The notes under the pieces were generated by a model. That model was not told where the DNA came from and made no database searches. It saw only the letters and a program-made list of their open reading frames with translations. Shown here one piece after another: positions 14,578 to 21,459 of a stretch of 29,553 nt of DNA (its first letter is position 1; every line of letters starts with the position of its first letter). A program made the translations under genes and the position numbers. Where the stretch lies: the NCBI GenBank assembly GCA_964571195.1, contig CAZNAD010000023.1:1-29553 (forward strand), given 5' to 3'. The DNA comes from PALSA-1006 sp964571195 (GTDB taxonomy: Bacteria > Pseudomonadota > Gammaproteobacteria > Burkholderiales > Gallionellaceae).

Positions 14578-15386
14578 GCGCCAACCCGCTCTCCGCCAGC
14601 GAACCCTGGAACCTCGTCGCCGACGGCTACGCCGAGACCACCATGCTCGTGTTCGAGCAATTCGCCGACGAAGCCATTGCCGCCAGCAAACTCAAACCGA
14701 ACTCAACCGTGCTCGATGTCGCCTGCGGGCCGGGCACATTGGCGCCGCGGCTTGCGCAGCATGCTGAGCAAATACACGGCATCGACTTCTCCGAAGCCAT
14801 GCTCGCCGTGTTTCGCAACAAGATCGAACAAGCCGGCCACCGCAACATCGCCCTGCACTGCGGCGACGCGCAGACCCTGCCCTATGCGGACGCAACCTTC
14901 GATGCCGCCTTCTCGCTGTTCGGCCTCATGTTCTTCCCCGACAGGCAAAAGGGCTTCGCCGAAATCTACCGCACGCTCAAACCGGGCGGCAGCATCGCCA
15001 TCACCAGTTGGGCACCCGTGGATCAATCGCCCGCCATGCAAACCATGTTCGGCGCACTGCGCGCCATCAAGCCCGACCTGCCGCAACCTCAACGCTCCAT
15101 CGGCACACTGGAAAACCCCGAACGCTTCAAACAAGAAATGGAAGAAGCCGGGTTCCGCAACGTCGAGATACGCCTAATCACCAAAGCCTTCCCCGTTGGC
15201 AGCACTGGCGAATTCTGGGATGGCATGGTCAAGGGCAGCGCGCCGATACAGATGATGAAGAAGGGATTGGGTGAAGCATTGTGGCGCGAGAAGGAAAAGC
15301 TTGCGCTGGCTTGGCTGGAAGAGACACTGCCTACGTTGAAGAGGCCGCTGACTTCGGATGCTTGGTTGGGGGTGGGGCTGAAATAA
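14574..15386 (+). CDS. Class I SAM-dependent methyltransferase
   Basis: The 270-residue protein has a Rossmann-type methyltransferase core of the UbiE/Methyltransf_11 kind. Motif I is VLDVACGPG (46-54), followed by the acidic IHGIDFSEAML at the end of strand 2 and GDAQTLPYADATFDAAFSLFGLMFFPD as motifs II/III. The C-terminal 90 residues likely form a substrate lid. The start overlaps the ORF6N stop (ATGA) and uses a ribosome site made by the repeat. The substrate cannot be read; these enzymes act on small molecules such as quinones or on unknown targets. Pairing with ORF6N may be accidental. Confidence 0.87.
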   Translation: MSANPLSASEPWNLVADGYAETTMLVFEQFADEAIAASKLKPNSTVLDVACGPGTLAPRLAQHAEQIHGIDFSEAMLAVFRNKIEQAGHRNIALHCGDAQTLPYADATFDAAFSLFGLMFFPDRQKGFAEIYRTLKPGGSIAITSWAPVDQSPAMQTMFGALRAIKPDLPQPQRSIGTLENPERFKQEMEEAGFRNVEIRLITKAFPVGSTGEFWDGMVKGSAPIQMMKKGLGEALWREKEKLALAWLEETLPTLKRPLTSDAWLGVGLK

Positions 15387-15475
15387 CGCGAAGCTGAGCT
15401 AACCCCACATCACTCGCTCCACGTCACCACAGCCCCGAATCGCATGCCGTGTTGTAAAAAGGAGTTTGATAGCCA

Positions 15476-18172
15476 ATGACTACCGTAAGCAAACAGATAC
15501 AAAGTGCCAACGAGATTATCTGCCGTAATATCGTATCGTATGCTGAAGATCGGGCATTTCTTTCCCAAAATATCCTCTCTCAACTCAGGAATTTGGTTGA
15601 AGCAGTAATTGTCCTTCTCCACAAAAATTCTACAGATGCAGAATTTCACTACGACGATGTAAATCCGGCGCTCGCCTTTATCAAAAGCCAAGGGAAGCTT
15701 AACTTTCTCGGCAAGTTCCACAGACTGCTTCAGAAAAGTGTTTCTCATTACTCCCCTGATGAGGACGCCTCCGAGCGTTTGATGCTCAAGTACTACGAGT
15801 ACCTCCACCGAGTCCGAAGCTTACTTCAAGAAAACTGTGACATCACGGTGTTGAATAATCTTGAAAACTTCCCTGTTGACCTTGATCCATCTCTACGGGA
15901 GTACCACGAAAAGATCGCCGATAGGATTGAGGCGAACCGTTTATCTCCACCAGGTAGGAGCCGCAAATATCATTACTATATCCACAAGACGCGCCCCTTC
16001 TTCGTCGGCGGGCGCATCTACTATGAGGTCACCTTCTACCGCGCCTTCGACAAGGTAAACAAGTTCGATCGCATCATCGCCTTCACGGATATCGATATGG
16101 ATGACAAGTACGCGGCCCAGCTACTGCTCCAGCATGACTCGATCAAAGTGCTGGGTCAGACTTTGCCAATCACGATAATTCACAAATGGGATGTTGCAAT
16201 TCGACCATGGGAGCTAAAAAACCTTGCGCGATTACTGGGTATGTCCATAGCCGTTCGGAGTGACTCGGAGGAATACCGTTTCCTGATGCATGGACTGACT
16301 GCGAACTCCGGTAGTTTGCTTGACCTGATTGATTGGCCAGACGAGAAGTACGCAAGAATAAAGGCGACAGGAACGGCCAAAATTGACAAGCCACAGATAT
16401 TCACCATGCTGGATGAAGTGCGCCGCATCGTAAGACCAACTGCCCCAGGACACAACATTCTTCGCTATCTCCTGCTGCGGATGCGCAACCAAATATTGAA
16501 GTCACAGTATGACGAGCGAGGCTGTTCTTTCCTGTCCGGAATGAAACTTCTGTACGGCTGCAACCCATTCGACACCATGCCGTTCTGCACCTCACTTCCT
16601 GGACATAATCCCCGGTACTGGGATCTCGTCGAAAGCTTAGATGCAACTGATCGAAGCCATGAATTGCTCGCTCGACGCGTAAAAAACAACGTTGATCGTC
16701 ACGGTATGCTTTATTCGCCCGTAGCCGACCTTGAGCAGTTTGGAGATGTCAGCAACTTGGTCTCGATACACAACAGCAAGCTCTACCGTACACACCTAGA
16801 GAGCCGGAAGCTCTTGCTCGACAAGGGACATGTCTTCATCGGCAGATATGAGAATGACACCTTTGCTATAGTCAAAAAACTGCAAGAATATGCTTCGTCC
16901 GGGATTGCCGGACACACCCAAGCTGTCGAACACTGGCTCAAAGAATCATATCGTGGCATAGACGATTCGCTGAAGCAGGATGCTCTCAAGCAATTGTTCA
17001 ATCAGTCTCGCGTAGCTCTGATTTATGGGGCCGCTGGCACCGGAAAATCGACTATGGTTGATCACATTGCCCGCTACTTCAACGACAAGAAGAAGCTCTT
17101 CCTTGCACACACCCATCCGGCAATCGACAACCTTGAACGCAAGGTAAACGCACAAAACTCGGAATTCAGGACAATCAGCAGCCAGATTAACCGGAGAACC
17201 TACGGTCAGGAATACGATCTTGTCGTCATCGACGAGTGCAGCACTGTAAGTAATGCTGACTTGATTGAGGTACTGAATAAGACCTCATTCAAGCTGCTGG
17301 TGCTCGTCGGTGACGCCTATCAGATCGAATCAATCGAGTTCGGCAACTGGTTTGCAATTATTCGTTCGTTCATTCCAAGTGCATCCGTGTTCGAGCTGAC
17401 GAAACCATATAGAGCCCAAGACCATGCACTTTTGGATTTCTGGACCAAAGTTCGCCATATCGACGACGACATTACCGAAGCCATGGTCCGTAACGGGTAT
17501 TCGACTGTGCTTGACAAGACGCTGTTCCAAACCCAAGGCGGGGACGAAATCATCCTTTGCCTGAATTACGACGGTCTTTACGGTATCAACAACATTAACC
17601 GTTTTTTGCAGAGCAGCAACCCAAAGGCAGCGATCACTTGGGGAGATTCTACGTACAAAATCGGAGACCCTGTTCTCTTCAACGATACCGAGAGGTTCAG
17701 AGGGGCCATCTACAACAATCTGAAGGGACGGATTGTCGGTATCGACCACCTCCCTGATCGGATACAGTTCGACGTTCAACTCTACCGATCAATCAGTGAA
17801 CTTGACGTCGATGGAAACGAGCTTAAATACATTGGTGAGTCAACTGTGCGTTTCTCCGTCTACGAGCGCGAAACCGGCGATGAGGACGATGACTCACTGG
17901 ATACGTCCGTGCCATTCCAGGTAGCTTATGCCGTTTCAATCCACAAGGCGCAAGGCCTTGAGTATGACTCCGTCAAGATCGTAATCACCGATGCCAACGA
18001 AGACGACATCACACACAACATCTTCTACACAGCCATAACTCGGGCGCGTAAACATCTGCGAATATTCTGGACACCTGAAACACAACAAAAAGTTCTGCCG
18101 AACCTCCACCGCAGCAGCAATTTAAAGGATGTCGCTCTTCTCACTAGCCGCCGAGGCCTTACGCCTGCCTGA
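15476..18172 (+). CDS. Superfamily 1 helicase (RecD/UvrD-type core) with large unrecognised N-terminal region
   Basis: The 898-residue protein has a C-terminal SF1 helicase core: Walker A GAAGTGKS (518-525), Walker B VVIDECS (Asp586-Glu587), LLVLVGDAYQIESIE (motif III), VAYAVSIHKAQGLEYDSV (about 814-832, motif V) and FYTAITRARKHLRIFW (about 850-865, motif VI). The core suits 5'-3' RecD-like or UvrD_C_2 helicases. The first ~500 residues match nothing I recognise; a stretch at 160-200 (YHYYIHKTRPFFVGGRIYY) looks like mixed beta structure. AAAAAGGAG before the ATG supports the start. The gene is clearly AT-richer than its flanks and sits among Fic, ORF6N and toxin-antitoxin genes, which suggests transfer. 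A role in defence or repair is inference only. Confidence 0.85.
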   Translation: MTTVSKQIQSANEIICRNIVSYAEDRAFLSQNILSQLRNLVEAVIVLLHKNSTDAEFHYDDVNPALAFIKSQGKLNFLGKFHRLLQKSVSHYSPDEDASERLMLKYYEYLHRVRSLLQENCDITVLNNLENFPVDLDPSLREYHEKIADRIEANRLSPPGRSRKYHYYIHKTRPFFVGGRIYYEVTFYRAFDKVNKFDRIIAFTDIDMDDKYAAQLLLQHDSIKVLGQTLPITIIHKWDVAIRPWELKNLARLLGMSIAVRSDSEEYRFLMHGLTANSGSLLDLIDWPDEKYARIKATGTAKIDKPQIFTMLDEVRRIVRPTAPGHNILRYLLLRMRNQILKSQYDERGCSFLSGMKLLYGCNPFDTMPFCTSLPGHNPRYWDLVESLDATDRSHELLARRVKNNVDRHGMLYSPVADLEQFGDVSNLVSIHNSKLYRTHLESRKLLLDKGHVFIGRYENDTFAIVKKLQEYASSGIAGHTQAVEHWLKESYRGIDDSLKQDALKQLFNQSRVALIYGAAGTGKSTMVDHIARYFNDKKKLFLAHTHPAIDNLERKVNAQNSEFRTISSQINRRTYGQEYDLVVIDECSTVSNADLIEVLNKTSFKLLVLVGDAYQIESIEFGNWFAIIRSFIPSASVFELTKPYRAQDHALLDFWTKVRHIDDDITEAMVRNGYSTVLDKTLFQTQGGDEIILCLNYDGLYGINNINRFLQSSNPKAAITWGDSTYKIGDPVLFNDTERFRGAIYNNLKGRIVGIDHLPDRIQFDVQLYRSISELDVDGNELKYIGESTVRFSVYERETGDEDDDSLDTSVPFQVAYAVSIHKAQGLEYDSVKIVITDANEDDITHNIFYTAITRARKHLRIFWTPETQQKVLPNLHRSSNLKDVALLTSRRGLTPA

Positions 18173-18253
18173 GAAATTAAAGGGTCAGCGTCGCATATCA
18201 AAATACAATACGATGCCACCCCATTAAAATTCCCAACTCTGCAAAGGTTCACC

Positions 18254-18754
18254 ATGTACCCCGTTCACGACGACGATGCCGCCCTGCTGTTGTCCCTCAC
18301 CGTTGCGGCCAAGCGTCGCCCGGCCGCGCTGGACGAGATCATCACCGCGCTGGCCATGGCACGGCACGGCGAGATTCCGGCCAAGTCCAAACTGGTGGAT
18401 GCGTTTGCGCGTATGAGTGTTTGTGGCCTGATCGCCGAGGCAGAGGGTGGCTATACCCTCTCTGCCGTAGCGCAGGCGATGATGGCGGGGCTGCGAGCCA
18501 AGGACGACAGTGCCACTCGGCTGGCCCACCTCAAGCAACAGCTCTCCGACTTTGATCCCAAGGTCAAACACCCAAGCATTCGGGTCACTCAGGAGCAGTT
18601 GCTGGCGGCGATTCAGAGCTACAAGGTGGCTCAACACAACCACAAGGGCAAGAACATCCAGACCGACAAGCCCAAGTCGAAGAGCAGTTGGATTCCGACC
18701 AAGGATCTGGTGCAGGGCAAGCAGCACCTGTCCTCCAAACGCCGGAAGCCGTAG
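18254..18754 (+). CDS. Hypothetical protein, winged-helix-like N-terminal half
   Basis: The 166-residue protein is not one I can name. Residues about 8-80 (ALLLSLTVAAKRRPAALDEIITALAMA through LIAEAEGGYTLSAVAQAMMAG) read like a winged helix: a helix pair, a recognition-like helix and a GGYTLS wing. The C-terminal 50 residues are rich in Lys, Gln and Ser and end SSKRRKP, which could bind nucleic acid. AAAGG stands 8 nt ahead of the ATG. It lies inside the inverted-repeat-bounded segment. A DNA-binding role is inference. Confidence 0.65.
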   Translation: MYPVHDDDAALLLSLTVAAKRRPAALDEIITALAMARHGEIPAKSKLVDAFARMSVCGLIAEAEGGYTLSAVAQAMMAGLRAKDDSATRLAHLKQQLSDFDPKVKHPSIRVTQEQLLAAIQSYKVAQHNHKGKNIQTDKPKSKSSWIPTKDLVQGKQHLSSKRRKP

Positions 18755-18761
18755 AAGCCAT

Positions 18762-18811
18762 GTAGGTCGGGGTAGCTCAGCGTAACCCGACCTACCGACT
18801 GAAAACAGTCG
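18762..18811. repeat. Tandem hairpins: GTAGGTCGGG palindrome and a second stem-loop
   Basis: GTAGGTCGGG (18762-18771) pairs exactly with CCCGACCTAC (18786-18795) around a 14-nt loop, resembling the REP-type GTAGGTCGGG units common in Proteobacteria. Directly after it CGACTG-AAAA-CAGTCG forms a second perfect stem-loop. They lie just behind the hypothetical gene and could end its transcript. Confidence 0.75.
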
Positions 18812-18913
18812 GGGATAGACCACGGCTTCATGAGGTCTGCGCCCTTCCCAACCAAGGGACTAAAAGAACGTGACCCTTTATTCCCCACTGGCTGAAAAAC
18901 AAGCCCGCCGAGA

Positions 18914-19336
18914 TTAAGCCGTAAACCAGTTCTGGATTTTCAATTCTTTGTAAATTGCAAAATCAGATGTATTGCGCGTGACTAAGGTGAGCTGGTTGGT
19001 GTGCGCGATTGCGGCAATTTCGCCATCCGCGTAAGGGATGGTAATGCCCCGTTTTGAAAGTCTGCCACGCTCTTTTGCCAGCCATTGCCCGGCCATTTTT
19101 TCGTAAGGCAATACAACCAAACCGCCCTGCTCCAGCGTATCGAGATAAGCGAATAAACTTTTTTTGCGCGTCGAGTCTGTCATGCGTTCAACGCCGTAAT
19201 GCAATTCATGCCAGACAGTCACAGAGGTGCAGTATTGCCCGCTGTATTGGTTTAGCTTGTGCAGTACATGTTCGTTGGGGTGTGGCTTGACGGGTTCGGA
19301 GAGGATGTTGGTATCGAGCAAATACTTCAGCCCCAT
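18914..19336 (-). CDS. vapC: PIN-domain toxin (VapC type)
   Basis: The 140-residue PIN-domain ribonuclease is the likely toxin of a type II toxin-antitoxin pair. Expected acidic residues are present: Asp8 in LLDTNILSE, Glu44 in VWHELHYG, Asp104 in IPYADGEIAAIA and Asp125 in TRNTSDF. VapC enzymes cut tRNA or rRNA; the target here is unknown. The start overlaps the antitoxin 3' end by 10 bp, the usual coupling for such pairs. No degeneration is visible, so it should be active. Confidence 0.92.
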   Translation of the reverse strand: MGLKYLLDTNILSEPVKPHPNEHVLHKLNQYSGQYCTSVTVWHELHYGVERMTDSTRKKSLFAYLDTLEQGGLVVLPYEKMAGQWLAKERGRLSKRGITIPYADGEIAAIAHTNQLTLVTRNTSDFAIYKELKIQNWFTA

Positions 19337-19599
19337 GAGGACTCCTTGGCGGGCGTGCGGTCGCGCCAGCTATCCACCTCAGCATCGCGCAGGTCAAACC
19401 CCGGCTGTTTTTCCCGCCACTGCATAATGGCTTGAAATATGCCTTCCCCCGGATTGAACTGCTGCTGGTAGCGATCCGCAGAAACCAGCACCGCCACCAG
19501 CTTGCCATGCCGATGTATGCGGATGTCATCGCCGGCCTCAGCCGCATGTATCAGCTTGGGCAAGTTATTTTTTGCATGAGCAACTGTGCTGATTTCCAT
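19327..19599 (-). CDS. Phd/YefM-type antitoxin partner of VapC
   Basis: The 90-residue antitoxin begins MEISTVAHAKNNLPKLIHAAEAGDDI, the N-terminal DNA-binding fold of Phd/YefM proteins, followed by IRIHRHGKLVAVLVS. Its C-terminal tail (QPGFDLRDAEVDSWRDRTP) should wrap the toxin. The ATG at 19599 is preferred over one at 19620 because GGGGTGG lies just before it. A short palindrome upstream is a likely self-repression site. Confidence 0.9.
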   Translation of the reverse strand: MEISTVAHAKNNLPKLIHAAEAGDDIRIHRHGKLVAVLVSADRYQQQFNPGEGIFQAIMQWREKQPGFDLRDAEVDSWRDRTPAKESSWG

Positions 19600-19625
19600 G
19601 TCCACCCCTAGTTCGTTCAATTATG

Positions 19626-19638
19626 GCTACATGGTAGC
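19626..19638 (-). promoter_or_regulatory. Candidate operator of the antitoxin-vapC operon
   Basis: GCTAC-ATG-GTAGC, extended with one mismatch to 8-bp arms, lies 27-39 bp upstream of the antitoxin start. Antitoxins of this kind usually repress their own operon from such a site. Confidence 0.45.
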
Positions 19639-19662
19639 TATAACCCGTAATGATGTAAAGCT

Positions 19663-19938
19663 TCACTTTTTCGCAATCTTTTTTGCGCGCAGGCGGCGGG
19701 CGATATTGGCAATGGGAGTGGTCTTGCCTTCTGCGATCTCCTGATTGCCCAGTGCCAATATCTTCAGTAACGCCAATGTTTCTTGCGTGTTCTCGTAGGT
19801 GGCGATGTCTTGCATGACGGCTCGAGCCTCTCCGTTTTGAGTGATCAAAAATGGTTCGCGGTTTTCCGACAGTGTTTGCAGTACCTCGGCGGCATTGGCT
19901 TTGAGGTAGCTGATGGATTTGATATTGGCCGGGCGCAT
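19663..19938 (-). CDS. Orphan Phd/YefM-type antitoxin
   Basis: The 91-residue protein MRPANIKSISYLKANAAEVLQTLSENREPFLITQNGEARAVMQD has the Phd/YefM (RelB-like) fold, with a basic C terminus ending AKKIAKK. Relatives are normally followed at once by a RelE/ParE toxin gene. Here the next gene downstream is another antitoxin, 64 bp on, and there is no room for a toxin, so the partner is lost or absent. CAAGGAG precedes the ATG. It may still act as a repressor or neutralise a toxin elsewhere. Confidence 0.85.
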   Translation of the reverse strand: MRPANIKSISYLKANAAEVLQTLSENREPFLITQNGEARAVMQDIATYENTQETLALLKILALGNQEIAEGKTTPIANIARRLRAKKIAKK

Positions 19939-19961
19939 GACGGGCTCCTTGTGATTGATAG

Positions 19962-19988
19962 GACCGAATATGGTCTTTTAATGGTCTT
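19962..19988 (-). promoter_or_regulatory. Candidate operator of the orphan antitoxin gene
   Basis: ATGGTCTT occurs at 19970-19977 and again at 19981-19988, 11 bp apart (one helical turn), and GACC at 19962 pairs with the first GGTC. The array is about 25-50 bp upstream of the antitoxin start. Confidence 0.4.
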
Positions 19989-20044
19989 GCGGCAAGGTGG
20001 CTATATGCAAGACAGGTGACGGGTATCGCGCTGCTCGCCCCATC

Positions 20045-20464
20045 CTACTTGGTCGCCCCTTGCGACCTCACTGCCCCGTCTGCGCCATAGTATTTAACCG
20101 ACTTCCTATCCCCCGATTTCTTCTTGTGGGTGACCACGCCTTTGATGATCTCCAGCCCGGAGATGGCGGTATCGGGATACGCGGGGTTGAGTGCGTGCAG
20201 TAGCCAACCGCCGTGTGCATCGCGCTTGAGCTGGCGGAAGATGAAGTCTTCTTTCGCCACTTCGGCAATGACGAACGCACCCTCGCCCGCTGCCATGCCC
20301 ATCTCGATGACGAGTATCTCGCCTTCGCTGAATTCCGGCTGCATGCTGTCGCCCAGCACCATGAGCGCGACCATCTCGTTGCCGGAGCAGTTGCTGTCGT
20401 TCATGGCATCCTGCTGCGCGGTGGCGGATACGACGGGGATGTTGATGGGTTTGCGTGTTTGCAT
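20045..20464 (-). CDS. S24-family peptidase-like protein without DNA-binding domain
   Basis: The 139-residue protein matches the LexA/UmuD C-terminal fold: GDSMQPEF with the nucleophile position Ser40, EGEILVIE, then GAFVIAEV and FIFRQLKR. There is no N-terminal helix-turn-helix, so it is not a repressor by itself. At the place of the catalytic Lys (VKRL in LexA, VKKL in UmuD) it has Arg77 in FRQL, which may change or abolish self-cleavage. No DNA polymerase V subunit lies beside it, and it is not a convincing umuD. The function is not known. Confidence 0.78.
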   Translation of the reverse strand: MQTRKPINIPVVSATAQQDAMNDSNCSGNEMVALMVLGDSMQPEFSEGEILVIEMGMAAGEGAFVIAEVAKEDFIFRQLKRDAHGGWLLHALNPAYPDTAISGLEIIKGVVTHKKKSGDRKSVKYYGADGAVRSQGATK

Positions 20465-20620
20465 GGGGAGTGCCCGAATCGAGGTGGGCGGATGATAGCG
20501 TCAAGGTGGCGGTGGATGTATCACCAGTTGGGCTTGGCAGGTTGTGACCCGAACGGGGCATAGCTGTGCCGCACTCATTCCATTAGAGTCGCAGCCCGTT
20601 ATGCACTCCGGTATCTTTCC

Positions 20621-20704
20621 ATGAACACAGCAGAGTTGAGCAAAGAGCAGCAAATCTTGCGCGCGATGCGCATATGCTTACCGCCAAAGAGTAGCGCAAC
20701 ATGA
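20621..20704 (+). CDS. Possible leader mini-gene, 27 residues
   Basis: An ATG opens MNTAELSKEQQILRAMRIC and ends at a TGA that overlaps the next ATG by 4 bp (ATGA at 20701). The overlap would couple its translation to the next gene. No Shine-Dalgarno is seen, and the frame is short enough to be chance. Confidence 0.25.
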   Translation: MNTAELSKEQQILRAMRICLPPKSSAT

Positions 20705-21375
20705 GCAAGAATCTTGTTGAAATCAAAGACAGCACAAAGGACAACGAACGCGCCGGGCTGATGCAGCATCTGGCGGCGAAGTTGCAGGAGTTGAGCAACA
20801 ACGCCGAGCCTCTGGCACGCGCACGCCTGCAACTGGATGCGGCGGAGACGCTGGTGGCACTGGCGCGCAAGCCCGAGGCTTGGACGCTGGCACGTGAGGC
20901 GTTCGACACGGCGCTGCAACTCGATGCCTGGAAGGATGCGGTGGAGGCCTGCGATGTGCTGTACCAGTGCGAACAGCCCGGTTCCGTGGCGGCGCTGGGC
21001 ATGGGCGTGTGGCTGGCGGTGAGTTTTCCGGTCGATCCCGAACTGACGCTGGCGATGATGATGCATATCGTGGAGGAGACGCCGGACAATTCGGACGGTG
21101 CCGCCCTCGCCGCCATCACCGCGCGTTATGTGATCGATCTGCGCGCCGATGATGCGAGCCACGAAAGCCTGAGCTTCCTCGCCAACACGCTGATCGGGCG
21201 CGTGGCCGAACGCCATAGCAAGGTGCGCGACCAGGCCGCGCTGGATAGCTGGATGGAAAAGCTGGCACTGCGCGACCCGCAGGTGTTTCTGCCGCGTTTG
21301 AGCAAGGTGGTGAACATCATCGTCGGCGATGCGTGGTGGTTCGACCGCGACGAGCTGCGCAAGAAGTTCGATTGA
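20701..21375 (+). CDS. Conserved helical protein of unknown function
   Basis: The 224-residue protein is nearly all alpha-helical and acidic, with no signal peptide or membrane segment. Two helical stretches (about 36-80, ARARLQLDAAETLVALARKPEAWTLAREAFDTALQLDAW, and 85-115) have the Ala/Leu spacing of TPR-like helices. A block VGDAWWFDRDELRKKFD closes it. It looks like a family kept in betaproteobacteria, but I cannot name it. It is well formed with usual codon use and lies just upstream of the RlmN-like gene (84-bp gap), possibly in one transcript. Confidence 0.75.
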   Translation: MSKNLVEIKDSTKDNERAGLMQHLAAKLQELSNNAEPLARARLQLDAAETLVALARKPEAWTLAREAFDTALQLDAWKDAVEACDVLYQCEQPGSVAALGMGVWLAVSFPVDPELTLAMMMHIVEETPDNSDGAALAAITARYVIDLRADDASHESLSFLANTLIGRVAERHSKVRDQAALDSWMEKLALRDPQVFLPRLSKVVNIIVGDAWWFDRDELRKKFD

Positions 21376-21459
21376 GGCGACCAATCCGGGCCTCCGCCTG
21401 GGTTAAAATCCGGGCGCGTTCACTGCCCACATTTCCAGACACACTTGCCCTGCTCCCCG

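Larger units (their letters stand above)
18178..18880. mobile_element. Segment bounded by short inverted repeats around a small gene
   Basis: TAAAGGGTC at 18178-18186 and its exact complement GACCCTTTA at 18872-18880 bound about 700 bp; extended to 15 bp the ends still match at 12 positions. The left end begins 6 bp after the helicase stop. Inside lie one gene (18254-18754) and two hairpins. It could be a small non-autonomous mobile unit or two unrelated repeat ends. No transposase and no clear target-site duplication were seen. Confidence 0.35.

Noticed and set aside
18224..18823. 199-codon minus-strand frame opposite the hypothetical gene
   Set aside because: The plus-strand frame has a ribosome site, a winged-helix-like pattern and a typical basic tail; the minus frame runs through the downstream hairpin repeats and looks like a shadow.
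20045..20464. Reading as UmuD of an SOS mutagenesis operon
   Set aside because: No umuC is adjacent, the catalytic Lys position is Arg, and no LexA box was found upstream.
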